Shown here in pieces: positions 8,298 to 17,278 of a stretch of DNA of 64,000 bases. The position numbers and the translations under genes are program-made. Origin of the DNA: JAUIIK01 sp041390865 (GTDB taxonomy: Bacteria; Chloroflexota; Chloroflexia; Thermomicrobiales; CFX8); contig JAWKPC010000022.1 in assembly GCA_041390865.1 (NCBI GenBank), positions 7,794-71,793 on the forward strand. The letters run 5' to 3'. Below the pieces are notes generated by a model, which was not told where the DNA came from, did not search any database, and was given only the letters and a program-made list of their open reading frames with translations. Each line of letters begins with the position of its first letter. The stretch's first letter is position 1.

Positions 8298-9947
8298 ATG
8301 CCAGATTACTATGATCTCGGACCGCACAGCCGTCCGGTGTCCACGTCGTCCGCCGACGCGCAGCTCTGGTTCGACCGGGGCTTGAACTGGACCTACGCCT
8401 TCAACCATGAGGAGGCGATTCGCTGCTACGAGCGGGCGCTGGAGCATGATCCTGATTGTGCGATGGCCCGCTGGGGAATCGCCTACGCTATAGGCCCCAA
8501 CTACAACAAGCAGTGGGAGGCGTTCGACGAGGCCGATCTCAAGGCGTCGCTGTCGAGAGCCTATGAGGAGTCCGTTCGGGCGGCATCGCTGATCGACGAT
8601 GCGACGCCGGCCGAGCGCGCGCTTATTCTGGCGTTGAAGGCGCGCTACCCCTCGCCGGAGCCGCTCGAAGACTGCTCGCCCTGGAATGACGCGTATGCCG
8701 ATGCGATGCGCGAGGTCTACCGGCAGCATGGAGAGGATCTCGACATTGCCGCGCTCTTCGCCGAGGCGCTGATGAACCGCACTCCCTGGCAGCTCTGGGA
8801 CCTCGACACCGGCGAGCCGATGGAGGGCGCCGACACCCTCGAAGCGCAGGCGGTTCTCGAGCGGGCGCTGGAGACGATCGCTGCCCGAACCCATCCCGCC
8901 GTCCTTCATATGTATATCCACCTGATGGAGATGTCGCCCTTCCCCGAGAAGGCCCTGCGCGCCTGCGACTGGCTTCGCGGGCTCGTCCCGGACGGCGGGC
9001 ACCTGGAGCACATGCCGACTCACATCGATGTCCTTTGCGGCCACTATCAGAACGTCGTCAAGTACAACACCGACGCGATCGTTGCCGACCGCAAATACGT
9101 CGAGCGGGAGGGGGCGCTGAACTTCTATTCGACCTATCGCGCTCACGATTACCATTTCAAGCTCTACGGCGCGATGTTCCTCGGGAACTACGAGGAGGCG
9201 ATCGGCGCGGCGAACGAGTTGATCGCGACGACGCCGGCGGAACTGCTGCGGATCGAATCACCGCCGATGGCGGACTGGCTCGAAGCGTTCGTCCCGATGA
9301 ACATGCATGTCTACATCCGCTTCGGCAAGTGGCAGGAAATCATCGACACGCCGCTGCCGGACGACCAGGAGCTTTTGCGTGACGACGGCCCTGATCCACT
9401 ACGCCAAGGGCGTCGCCTACGCCGCGACGGGCTGGGTCGAGGAGGCGGAACAGCAGAAGGTGCTGTTCGAGCAGGCGGTCAGCCGGGTGCCGGAGACCCG
9501 CTACCCTTTAACAACACCGCCCTCGACATCCTGGCGATCGCCGCGGAGATGCTCTACGGCGAGCTGGAGTATCGCAAGGGCAACTTTGAGGACGCGTTCG
9601 CGCACCTGCGGAAGTCGATCGAGCTTGACGACGGCCTGCCCTACGACGAGCCCTGGGGCTGGATGCAGCCGACCCGCCATGCCTACGGCGCGCTGCTGCT
9701 GGAACAGGGACGGGTCGAGGACGCGGCGGCGGTCTACCGCGCCGACCTCGGGCTGGACGGCACCATCGGCCGCGCCTTCCAGCACCCGGAGAACGTCTGG
9801 AGCCTGCATGGCTATCATGAGTGCCTGATGCGGCTGGGGAAGCACGACATGGCGGCGATGATCAAGCAGCGGCTCGACCTCGCCATCGCCCGCGCCGACG
9901 TTCCGATCCACGCATCCTGCTTCTGCCGCCTGAACCACGCGGTCTGA
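8298..9947 (+). CDS. Tetratricopeptide-repeat protein, internal double frameshift
   Basis: About 549 residues of helical repeat protein. TPR-type segments are clear near residue 25-60 (WFDRGLNWTYAFNHEEAIRCY, ERALEHDPDCAMARWGIAYA) and again in the C-terminal third (YRKGNFEDAFAHLRKSIELD, LLLEQGRVEDAAAVYR). TPRs mediate protein contacts; no partner is evident. GGAGG at 8288-8292 precedes the ATG. Between about 9377 and 9507 the family-like reading moves to another frame (ALIHYAKGVAYAATGWVEEA) and then returns, so two compensating indels have garbled about 45 residues of the straight translation. The protein resembles long cytosolic TPR proteins of actinobacteria and Chloroflexota; it has no signal peptide or membrane segment. 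Confidence 0.75.
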   Translation: MPDYYDLGPHSRPVSTSSADAQLWFDRGLNWTYAFNHEEAIRCYERALEHDPDCAMARWGIAYAIGPNYNKQWEAFDEADLKASLSRAYEESVRAASLIDDATPAERALILALKARYPSPEPLEDCSPWNDAYADAMREVYRQHGEDLDIAALFAEALMNRTPWQLWDLDTGEPMEGADTLEAQAVLERALETIAARTHPAVLHMYIHLMEMSPFPEKALRACDWLRGLVPDGGHLEHMPTHIDVLCGHYQNVVKYNTDAIVADRKYVEREGALNFYSTYRAHDYHFKLYGAMFLGNYEEAIGAANELIATTPAELLRIESPPMADWLEAFVPMNMHVYIRFGKWQEIIDTPLPDDQELLRDDGPDPLRQGRRLRRDGLGRGGGTAEGAVRAGGQPGAGDPLPFNNTALDILAIAAEMLYGELEYRKGNFEDAFAHLRKSIELDDGLPYDEPWGWMQPTRHAYGALLLEQGRVEDAAAVYRADLGLDGTIGRAFQHPENVWSLHGYHECLMRLGKHDMAAMIKQRLDLAIARADVPIHASCFCRLNHAV

Positions 9948-10030
9948 CAACTGCGCAACCTGGCACCCTGGCCGAAGACTGCGCGAAGTGAAAGATCTAC
10001 GAACAGTCGAGAATCAATTCGCGGCAGGGG

Positions 10031-10579
10031 CTAGCGAATGGTCATTGGCTGTTCCGGAAGTTGTCCACGAATGACCGGATCGAGGAGGCTTGGCAGATTT
10101 TCAGGGAACACGACGTCCGTGGTGGCGCGCAGCTCATCGAGCGTCCACCAGTGGTATGAGTCGATGCCGGCGCTCTCATAGTTGGCCAGGTTGTCGAAGA
10201 CGGGTTCGATGCGGGCGACGCGAGCCGGGAAGAAGCGCTCATGGGAAAGCGCTTCGCCGATACCCATCATCGGAAAGTGGAGGATCTGCTCACGGATCCA
10301 AACGCAAGGACCGATATCGGCGTCCGAGATGCCGGTCTCTTCCCAGAGCTCCCGCGATGCCGCTTCCTCGAATGTCTCGCCCGGTTCCAATCCGCCGCCG
10401 GGCACGTGCCAGTACTCCTCGATCATGGTGTCCGGATTCATCGGCATACCGACCGTCTTGAACAGCAACAGCCGGTCGTCTGGATCGAGGATCAGCAGTC
10501 GGGATGACGGGCGGACTTTCACCAGCGTCCTCGCTTCGTTTCGTTGCTCTCCGGTGATCAGCGTCAGTAATTGTCTCAT
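10031..10579 (-). CDS. NUDIX hydrolase
   Basis: A 182-residue Nudix pyrophosphohydrolase that would cleave a nucleoside diphosphate linked to another moiety, using Mg2+ or Mn2+. The Nudix box is complete at about residues 61-83: GGLEPGETFEEAASRELWEE followed by TGI, matching Gx5Ex7REUxEExGU. The segment after it (QILHFPMMGIGEALSHERFF) probably shapes substrate choice. Typical length is 150-180. No Shine-Dalgarno is visible before the ATG at 10579; a shorter start near residue 22 (VRPSSRLLILDPDDRLLLF) is possible because the domain begins there. It is a single gene downstream of the solute-binding protein gene on the same strand, about 65 bases on. Confidence 0.85.
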   Translation of the reverse strand: MRQLLTLITGEQRNEARTLVKVRPSSRLLILDPDDRLLLFKTVGMPMNPDTMIEEYWHVPGGGLEPGETFEEAASRELWEETGISDADIGPCVWIREQILHFPMMGIGEALSHERFFPARVARIEPVFDNLANYESAGIDSYHWWTLDELRATTDVVFPENLPSLLDPVIRGQLPEQPMTIR

Positions 10580-10644
10580 GCTCGAAGCAAGAATCGGCTT
10601 ATCTCTACATGATCATGGTTCGCGAGACGTCCGGTCTGCCGAAC

Positions 10645-12540
10645 CTACGAATCGATTGTCCAGTGCTGGAGATTCCAGGACGGCGCGACCGCCCAGGGGC
10701 TGAAGCCTGCCGGGTGAACGCGATTGCTGACGGCTGCGAGGCCGTTGCGCCGAACGAGCGGGATGATGACCGCGTCCTCGTTCAGGATCGTCATCATCCG
10801 GTGCCAGAGGCCTGCCTGGATGTCGGGCCTCATCTCGGTCTTCGCCTGATTGTGGAGCATGTCGAACTCGGGGTTGGCATAGCGGGATATGTTCGGCTCC
10901 GACCAGCCGTTGGCGGACGAGGCGATCCGGTCAGATCGGAAGCGTTCGGCCCATTCGAGCGGGTAGGGCGAGCTGGGCGCGGCCGGAGTGAAGATCTGCA
11001 TGTCGGCGTAGAAGTGGCTCGCGGTATCCGGATTTTCGGGATCGTGTGAGAAGAAGACGCCTGCGTCGACCGACTTCAATTCGACCGCGAATCCGATCCT
11101 CTCCAACGCTTCGGCGATGATTTCCTGGGCCAGCTGTCTGCTTGGATCGACCGAGGTTTGCAGCAGGAGACTGCCGCCATTGAAGCCAATCCCATCGAGC
11201 ATTGTCCTTGCCAGATCCAGATTGTGCCCGGTCATAGAACCGGTTCCCCGATACGCCTCCGGAGCGACGATCGGATAGACAAATGGTTCGTTGGCAATGT
11301 CCCCGTACGCTTCGGCCAGCCGATCTCGTGGAATCGCCAGGCTGACGGCTTGCCGTACCGTGAGGTTGGCGAAGTAGCGGTGCGGGTTCCCCGGCTCGGC
11401 CCGCGGCTGACCTTCGCGCCCGCGTGGGTCGGTGAAGTTCAGGAACAGCGTTTCGATCCCCAGCCCGGGAATAACCGCAAGCCGGCCGGTATCCGATTCG
11501 CCAATACCCTGCAACTGCTCTCCGCTCAGCATCTGCAATCCCGGGGCGTAGTCGGCGTCGCCGGTTTCGAGCACCCTCATCGCGTTCGACATGGGGTCGC
11601 CGGTGAGAAACTGCAGCTCGACGGTGTCGAAGGCCTGCCTGGTTTCGTCCCAATACCCTTCGAATCGTTCATATCGGGCCTGGTGCTTCGAGAGGTTCGA
11701 TTCCACGATCTTCCAGGGGCCGGTGCCAACTGGCGCCTGGTTGACCTCGTCCTCGTAGCTGGTGAATTTCCCGATGAGCGGCTCGAAGATGTGGGCCGGC
11801 AGGATGACCCCATCGCCGCCGCGAAAGGTGTCGAACCAGTTGGGATTCGATTGGCTGAAATGGATGGTCACGGTGTGGTCGTCGATCCGCTCGATGGTGT
11901 TGACGAGTGCGAAGGAATTGCCGGTCGTCCGCGTGCCCTCGGCTGTGCCGTCCGGATCGGCGGCAAACCGCCAGGTTGCGATGACGTCGGCGGCGGTGAA
12001 CGGCTGACCATCGTGCCAGATAACTCCTTCACGGAGCTTCCAGGTTACCCAGCGACCGTGAGCGTCGAGCAGTCCATTGTCGAAGGTTGGCCACTCCGAC
12101 GAGAGAAGCAGGACGGGGTTGAGGCCAGCGTCGAACTCGAACAATGGTTCGAGCACCAGACGCGCGCCGAGCCAGGACCGCCCCCCGAACCCGACGTGCG
12201 GGTTGTGGGAGATGAGTGGCAGCCACGATGCGATCTGGAAGTGTCGGTCCGTGTCGGGCGGGTACGGCGCTGGTGTTGCTGTCGCTGCCGCGTTCGGTGT
12301 CGAAGTCACATCCGGCCTCGTCGCAACTGGTGGCGAAGTCTGCGGGGTTGACTCCGGTGCCGGTGTTCCCGGGGCTGTGGTGGTGGTCGGCTCCTCACTC
12401 GGGCCTTCATCGCCCGCCATCGGACTGCAGCCCGCGATGAGCCCGACTATGACTGGACTGATCGAACCAAACGTCAGCGCGCGTAGCAGCACATCCCTTC
12501 GGGTGAGGTGTCTGGTGGTGGGCCACTCATGCTCGTTCAT
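10645..12540 (-). CDS. Peptide/nickel-type ABC transporter substrate-binding lipoprotein (SBP family 5)
   Basis: A 631-residue exported lipoprotein. The N-terminus has a twin-arginine-like RRDVLL, a hydrophobic run and a lipobox LIAGC at about residue 38, followed by a Thr/Pro-rich linker to about residue 90. The rest matches family 5 (DppA/OppA-like) binding proteins: LREGVIWHDGQPFTAADVIA, the conserved VGTGPWKIVE, and VRQAVSLAIPRDRLAE. It would capture peptides or other solutes outside the membrane, but no permease or ATPase gene is adjacent. It is 24 bases downstream of a membrane-protein gene that follows an ECF sigma factor, with GAGAGGGG as ribosome site; the three likely form one transcript. 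An orphan binding protein in a sigma-factor operon suggests a sensory or stress role. Confidence 0.9.
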   Translation of the reverse strand: MNEHEWPTTRHLTRRDVLLRALTFGSISPVIVGLIAGCSPMAGDEGPSEEPTTTTAPGTPAPESTPQTSPPVATRPDVTSTPNAAATATPAPYPPDTDRHFQIASWLPLISHNPHVGFGGRSWLGARLVLEPLFEFDAGLNPVLLLSSEWPTFDNGLLDAHGRWVTWKLREGVIWHDGQPFTAADVIATWRFAADPDGTAEGTRTTGNSFALVNTIERIDDHTVTIHFSQSNPNWFDTFRGGDGVILPAHIFEPLIGKFTSYEDEVNQAPVGTGPWKIVESNLSKHQARYERFEGYWDETRQAFDTVELQFLTGDPMSNAMRVLETGDADYAPGLQMLSGEQLQGIGESDTGRLAVIPGLGIETLFLNFTDPRGREGQPRAEPGNPHRYFANLTVRQAVSLAIPRDRLAEAYGDIANEPFVYPIVAPEAYRGTGSMTGHNLDLARTMLDGIGFNGGSLLLQTSVDPSRQLAQEIIAEALERIGFAVELKSVDAGVFFSHDPENPDTASHFYADMQIFTPAAPSSPYPLEWAERFRSDRIASSANGWSEPNISRYANPEFDMLHNQAKTEMRPDIQAGLWHRMMTILNEDAVIIPLVRRNGLAAVSNRVHPAGFSPWAVAPSWNLQHWTIDS

Positions 12541-12564
12541 TGCTGCCCCTCTCTGGTAGTCAAT

Positions 12565-13293
12565 TCACCGCGCTCCATTCGGGTAGACGTAGACAACCCG
12601 GCGCAGGCCGACATCCTGGGATGTGACACGAATCCACCAGCAACCAGGCACCGGGAAGGTGATTGTGGACCTACGCACTGTCAGGGCTTCCCCATGAACG
12701 TTTGACCGTGCGGTGAAAGGTTCACCAAATGACCATGTGGCGCTGAATGAGGGGTCGTCGAGGCGCTCGGCGCTGTAGGTCATGTCCTGGGGTTGATAGC
12801 TGCGCATGAGCCAAAAGACGTCATTGTTCCCTTCGTAGACCAGGCCGAGCCGGGCATTGATGGTGATGCCGCTGCCGTCGAGAAAGTAGGAGTATCTCCA
12901 TGCTTCCGGATCAGCCAGGCTGTTCGGGTACTGCCCACCGAGCCTGTCTTCTGGCCCTACCCAGGCGTCGACGGGACAGGATTCGGGTGGCAGGAAGGGC
13001 ACAGCTGCCGTCCGGGCGGTTGCATCCGCCTCCGGGCGAACCGGGTTTGACGGCGAGCTATCGAGAGACTGCCAGATGACGATCGTGACCACGACTATCA
13101 GTGTCACGGCTGCAATGGCAGCTACTTCTCCCGAGATGAAGGAGAACCGGACTCTGGATGGCTGCCGCGCGGCTTCGCGGAGTTGGCGTCGGTGACGCGT
13201 ACGTTGTTCGTTGGTCAACACGATCGATGCGTAGGTTTGCTCCACGAGGCGTCCGTGCTGCTCGTAGGTTGTGTTTTCCGGGTTAGACGTCAA
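12565..13293 (-). CDS. Membrane protein partner of the ECF sigma factor (anti-sigma-like)
   Basis: A 242-residue single-pass protein: cytoplasmic N-terminus of about 55 residues rich in Arg/Gln (TNEQRTRHRRQLREAARQ), one transmembrane helix near 57-76 (VAAIAAVTLIVVVTIVIW) and an extracytoplasmic domain of about 160 residues ending in strands (ITFPVPGCWWIRVTSQ). The TTG start at 13293 has GGAG about seven bases upstream and overlaps the sigma-factor gene by 11 bases, so translation is coupled. Position and topology fit an anti-sigma factor, but no zinc-binding HxxxCxxC motif is present, so the assignment rests on context. The outer domain with paired Trp near the end could be the sensory part. 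Confidence 0.6.
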   Translation of the reverse strand: MTSNPENTTYEQHGRLVEQTYASIVLTNEQRTRHRRQLREAARQPSRVRFSFISGEVAAIAAVTLIVVVTIVIWQSLDSSPSNPVRPEADATARTAAVPFLPPESCPVDAWVGPEDRLGGQYPNSLADPEAWRYSYFLDGSGITINARLGLVYEGNNDVFWLMRSYQPQDMTYSAERLDDPSFSATWSFGEPFTARSNVHGEALTVRRSTITFPVPGCWWIRVTSQDVGLRRVVYVYPNGAR

Positions 13294-13894
13294 TATCGTC
13301 TCCCAGGTCCTTGGCGAGCTCTCTCATAGAGCGGCTCAGTCGCATTTTGGCGGCACCTTCAGAAATGTGGAGCGTTCTCGCAATTTCCGCGATCGGCAGG
13401 TCGGCGACGAAGCGCAACGTGACCACCTCTCGATTCGCTTCCGATAGCTGCTGGATAGCTCGATGCACTCTTCTGTGCTCGTCATCGCGGAGAGCTAGCG
13501 CGTGGGCATTGTCACCTGGCGGGTCGTGCTGCCAGCGTCGATTGATCGCCTTCCAGAATCGTCGGTGGCCGCGACGCTGGTCTGCGATCTTTCGAGTTGC
13601 GATCGCGAAAAGCCAACCCCTGAAACTGCCACGCTGCGGGTCGAACTGCTCCAGCCGTTCGAGTGCCGTGATGATGGTCTCGCTTACGATGTCATCCGCC
13701 TCTGTCTGGGAGCCGGTCCGGCTGAGTGCATAACGGTAAAGCCGGTCGGCATAGCGCTCGTAGAGCAGCTCGAAGTACCGGGCGTCGTTGCTCGCTGCGC
13801 CGGCGATTTGTTCGTCGGTGAGGCCCGTGCCGCGATGTCCGGGCGGCTCCTTTGCGATCTCGTCGGATCTGGACCGATCCACCGGCAAGCACAC
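13283..13894 (-). CDS. ECF-family RNA polymerase sigma factor
   Basis: Group 4 sigma-70 protein. Region 2 is clear (YFELLYERYADRLYRYALSR, EADDIVSETIITALERLEQFD, then FRGWLFAIATRKIADQRR) and region 4 follows (IQQLSEANREVVTLRFVADL, then IAEIARTLHISEGAAKMRLS), the helix-turn-helix for the -35 element. From the GTG at 13894 it is 203 residues, normal for the family; the frame is open to 13972, and the exact start is uncertain because the G-rich stretch before 13894 is very close. The overlapping downstream gene encodes a single-pass membrane protein that probably controls it, and a solute-binding lipoprotein gene completes the operon. It is divergent from the DppA-like gene. Confidence 0.85.
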   Translation of the reverse strand: MCLPVDRSRSDEIAKEPPGHRGTGLTDEQIAGAASNDARYFELLYERYADRLYRYALSRTGSQTEADDIVSETIITALERLEQFDPQRGSFRGWLFAIATRKIADQRRGHRRFWKAINRRWQHDPPGDNAHALALRDDEHRRVHRAIQQLSEANREVVTLRFVADLPIAEIARTLHISEGAAKMRLSRSMRELAKDLGDDIDV

Positions 13895-14062
13895 CCCCCG
13901 TTGTTTTGTTCTACGCAGAAGAGGGCTGATAGGTAACAGCGTACTGCAGGCCGTGGAAGAAGCGGCAGCCAAGGCCCGGCGCTATTGCATGCAGGTCATC
14001 GTATTCGGAGGATGGTGCTACGATCTGCGGCGAGCAAGTTGGAAAATGGGTGGAGGAATCAC

Positions 14063-14911
14063 ATGAATGTGCTTGTTTCTGTCGATATCGAAGGTATCAC
14101 CGGGGTCGTCCATGCCGACATGATGAGCCCGGAACAGCGGGAGTACAACCGCGGCCGGAAGCTGATGACCGACGATGCCAATGCGGCGATCGAGGGGCTG
14201 ACGCAGGCCGGGGCTGACTACATCCTGGTGATCGACGGCCACGGACCGATGCGAAATCTCGTCTTCGAGGACATGCATCCCGCGTCCCATCTGATGACCG
14301 GCAGCGCCAATTCCCGGGATCACTGCCAGCTCGAAGGCGCTGACTCTCGGGAGTTCGATGCGGCGGTGTTCGTCGGGTATCACGCGATGGCCAAGACCTA
14401 TAACGCGATTCACCCGCACACGATCGCCGGCGCGGCGGTGCACGAGCTGCGGGTCAACGGGGAGCCGCACGGGGAGACCGGGATCAACGCGGCGGTTCTC
14501 GGGTCGATGGGCGTTCCGGTCGTCATGGTGACCGGCGACACGACCACCTGCGCCGAAGCGCATCGCTTTCTCGGCGACGAGATCCAGACGGTTGCGGTGA
14601 AGGACTCCGTCGGCCGTAACTCGGCGATCTGCCGCCCGCCATCGGCGACGCTGCCCGAGATCACCGAAGCGGCGAAGAAGGCGCTGGAGAATCGCGGCGA
14701 GGTCAAGCCCTATCTCCAGGGGCAGTCGATCCAGTTCGAGCTTGACTTCCTTACCATGCTCCAGTGCGACCGGGCGGCTCAGGTGAGCGGCGTGGAACGC
14801 GTATCGCCGGTGACGATCCGGATTGAGGGCGACAATGCCTGGGATCAGTACGGCGTGCTCTGGTCGGCGCTGCGAGCCGCGCTGCACGAACCGGCCTCGT
14901 TCTTGCGGTAG
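14063..14911 (+). CDS. M55-family D-aminopeptidase (DppA-like)
   Basis: A 282-residue zinc peptidase of family M55, whose founding member, Bacillus DppA, removes D-amino acids from peptides. Metal-binding segments are all visible: SVDIEGITGV at the N-terminus (Asp, Glu), VIDGHGPMRN (His), FVGYHAM, and HPHTIAGA, followed by NGEPHGETGINA with the conserved Glu. The start at 14063 is set by GGAGG; an earlier ATG at 13985 would add a 26-residue Arg-rich leader without family similarity. It is divergent from the sigma-factor operon and alone. Recycling of cell-wall peptides is a plausible job, but substrate specificity cannot be read here. Confidence 0.88.
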   Translation: MNVLVSVDIEGITGVVHADMMSPEQREYNRGRKLMTDDANAAIEGLTQAGADYILVIDGHGPMRNLVFEDMHPASHLMTGSANSRDHCQLEGADSREFDAAVFVGYHAMAKTYNAIHPHTIAGAAVHELRVNGEPHGETGINAAVLGSMGVPVVMVTGDTTTCAEAHRFLGDEIQTVAVKDSVGRNSAICRPPSATLPEITEAAKKALENRGEVKPYLQGQSIQFELDFLTMLQCDRAAQVSGVERVSPVTIRIEGDNAWDQYGVLWSALRAALHEPASFLR

Positions 14912-14999
14912 CTGATCGCGAGCGGCGAGAACTGGTGGTCAGAACCGGCGTTGTCTGGCACTATCCGGGGATGAAATATTCGCAGCTACGTATCAGCCA

Positions 15000-16440
15000 G
15001 TGAACGCGTCCCAGCGCCGGCCAGGTGACCGGATCGTGCGCCGGCGGGTCAATGCCCGCCGGGAGATCGATCTCCCTGACGCTGCAATACAGCGTCAGGG
15101 ACCCCGGCACACTGAATCCCATGCCAAGGCCTTCGTGACGGCGGTCGCGGCGATCATCGGTATCGGCACGCTCCTGCTGGCGTTGCCTATCTCGACCCGC
15201 TCCGGCGATGCTACTCCGATCGTCGACGCACTGTTCATCGCCGCCTCGGCGGTTTCGGTGACCGGCCTCGTCACCGTCGATACGGCGACCCATTGGAACT
15301 TCCTCGGCCAGCTCGTCATCCTCTTGCTGATGCAGATCGGCGGGATCAGCTTCACGGTTGGCGCGGGGATCGCTTTGCGCTTCCTCGCCCGCGGCGGGCG
15401 GCAGAGCGTGCGCGACGCCACGATGATGCTCGCCGGCGAACTCACGTTGCCGCTCCACGAGGCGGCGTCGCTCACCCGCCGGGTGATCAAGTTCACCTTT
15501 CTCATCGAAGGTGCCGGCGTCCTGGCGCTCTTTCTACTTCATGGGAGACGAGCCGCTGCACTTGGCCTTCTGGCGAAGTGTCTTCACCTCGGTCTCCGCC
15601 TTCAACAACGGCGGCTTCGACATTCAGGGGGAGTTCCAGTCGTTTACGGCCTTCTCGGGCTCGATCTGGATCAATGTCACTTTGATGGCGCTGATCACCC
15701 TCGGCACGATCTCCTATATCGTCGTCGCCGACGTTGTCGAGTCGCGTCGCTGGAGAAAGATGTCTCCATATACGAGGCTGGTGCTCGTCGTCCACGGGGC
15801 GTTGACCGGCATCGGATTCCTGACCTTCCTCGGTGCGGAATGGAATGGCGCGCTGTCGGAGATTCCGGTCGTCCACCGCCCGATGGCTTCGCTCTTCCAG
15901 AGCATCTCCTCCCGCTCGGCCGGGATCGCAACGGTGAACTTCGGTGAGGTGAGTACCTTTTCGGATTTCGTCTACGTTGCGTTGATGGGCGTTGGCGGGG
16001 CATCCGGCTCTCCGGCCGGCGGGGTACGGATCGCGACGATCGGCGTTATCGCCGTCGCTGTGGTGTCGATCATCCGGGGCTCGAGCGAGCCCGAGCTCTT
16101 CCGACGGAGCCTGCCGATCGATGTTGTCCTGCGGGCGATGGTCGTCATCGTCGTTTTCTTCCTGGGCCACTTCATCGCGGCGGCTGCACTGGCCGGGACC
16201 GAGCACCTCTATGGTGTACAGCCGCGCTTCATCGTCGTGCTGTTCGAATCGATGAGTGCGATCGCAACCGTCGGATTCTCGACCGGCATCACTCCCGATC
16301 TTTCGACTCCGGGGAAGATCGTCATCACGCTCTCGATGTATCTCGGCCGGCTCGGGCCGCTGCTCACGGTCTACGCGCTTCAATCCAGGCAATACGACAA
16401 ACGCTATAGACTTCCCAAGACGACCGTGCATATCGGATGA
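15000..16440 (+). CDS. TrkH/KtrB-type potassium uptake membrane subunit, one frameshift
   Basis: Ion-conducting subunit of a Trk/Ktr K+ transporter in the cytoplasmic membrane. All four pore loops are present: SAVSVTGLVTVD, SVSAFNNGGFDI, SSRSAGIATVNF and SAIATVGFSTGITP, each with the filter glycine. The first frame covers 15000 to about 15535 and the second runs from about 15530 to 16440. The break is at CTCTTTCTACTTC (about 15529-15541): removing one T from TTT restores LALFYFMGDEPLHLAF, so a homopolymer indel is the likely cause. GTG at 15000 is the first possible start and has no clear ribosome site. No TrkA/KtrA regulatory subunit gene is adjacent; TspO follows 25 bases on. Confidence 0.85.
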
Positions 16441-16465
16441 CGACGCAGAACGAAACGAGTAGTCA

Positions 16466-16939
16466 ATGAAGCGGGTGCTGATCGGCGCGGCCAGGTTGCT
16501 GGTCTCTATTGCTATCTGCCAATTGGCCGGCGCCGTCGGCCTTGCGGCAAGCCGGGACACGGAACGGTACTACGCGAAACTCGAGAAGCCGTCGATCGCA
16601 CCGCCGCCAGCGGTATTCGGGCCGGTCTGGACGGTTCTCTACACGATGATGGGAACAGCCGCCTTCCTCGTCTGGCGGCAGAAGAAGGCGGACGGTGCGA
16701 AGGCATTGAAGCTATTTGGCGCCCAGCTTGCCTTGAACGCGGCATGGACTCCGGTGTTCTTTGGCCTGAAGAAGCCGGGCCTGGCGCTGATCGTGATCGG
16801 CGCGCTGCTGCCGGCTATCATCGCAACGATCGCCGCGTTCTGGGTTGTCTCGATTCCCGCCGCGCTGCTGCTCGTGCCGTATCTGCTCTGGGTCGGCTTC
16901 GCGTCGGTTCTCAACTTCGAGCTCTGGCGGCGCAACTAG
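16466..16939 (+). CDS. tspO: TspO/MBR family membrane protein
   Basis: A 157-residue protein with five membrane helices, the bacterial homologue of the mitochondrial translocator protein; it binds porphyrins and cholesterol-like molecules and is tied to light and oxidative stress responses. Family marks: LEKPSIAPPPAVFGPVWTVL near residues 38-58, LFGAQLALNAAWTPVFFGLK near 84-104, and VPYLLWVGFASVLNFELWRR at the C-terminus. Length is typical. AACGAG lies shortly before the ATG. It follows the TrkH gene by 25 bases and probably shares its transcript. Confidence 0.92.
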   Translation: MKRVLIGAARLLVSIAICQLAGAVGLAASRDTERYYAKLEKPSIAPPPAVFGPVWTVLYTMMGTAAFLVWRQKKADGAKALKLFGAQLALNAAWTPVFFGLKKPGLALIVIGALLPAIIATIAAFWVVSIPAALLLVPYLLWVGFASVLNFELWRRN

Positions 16940-17278
16940 CGGTATCCGCGGGGCGAACCTGCAAGTCATAGACGGTCCGCCGATAGAACGATCCCGGGCG
17001 ATGCGTCGCGGTCCAAGGGCCGTCCGATACCAACGAGAATCTGTTGTCAGGTAAAGACTGTGACCAGGGATCGGGGCCGCTCCGGTGCCGGAATCCGGGA
17101 CTACTGGGTCTGGTGCTTCGCGCCGATGGCTTCTACCGTTTGAGTGTCGCCAGTTTCGAGATCGCAGGCTCGAACAACTGGCGCTGCTTTCAACGAATGG
17201 CAATCGCCCGAAATCTGGATGCTTGCACGGAGGGTATTGCCGGTCGTTCGCCAGTCAGGCATTGGACACATCTCCCCG
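16940..17278. other. Non-coding interval between tspO and the HD-GYP gene
   Basis: About 340 bases with no supported gene on either strand. It must hold the promoter of the large regulator at 17279, but no clear -35/-10 pair or riboswitch could be assigned, and no ribosome site stands before that ATG. Confidence 0.4.

Noticed and set aside
7482..9155. A 557-codon minus-strand open frame
   Set aside because: Its first 325 codons lie opposite the TPR gene and have no family character; only the part from the ATG at 8174, with its own ribosome site, was kept.
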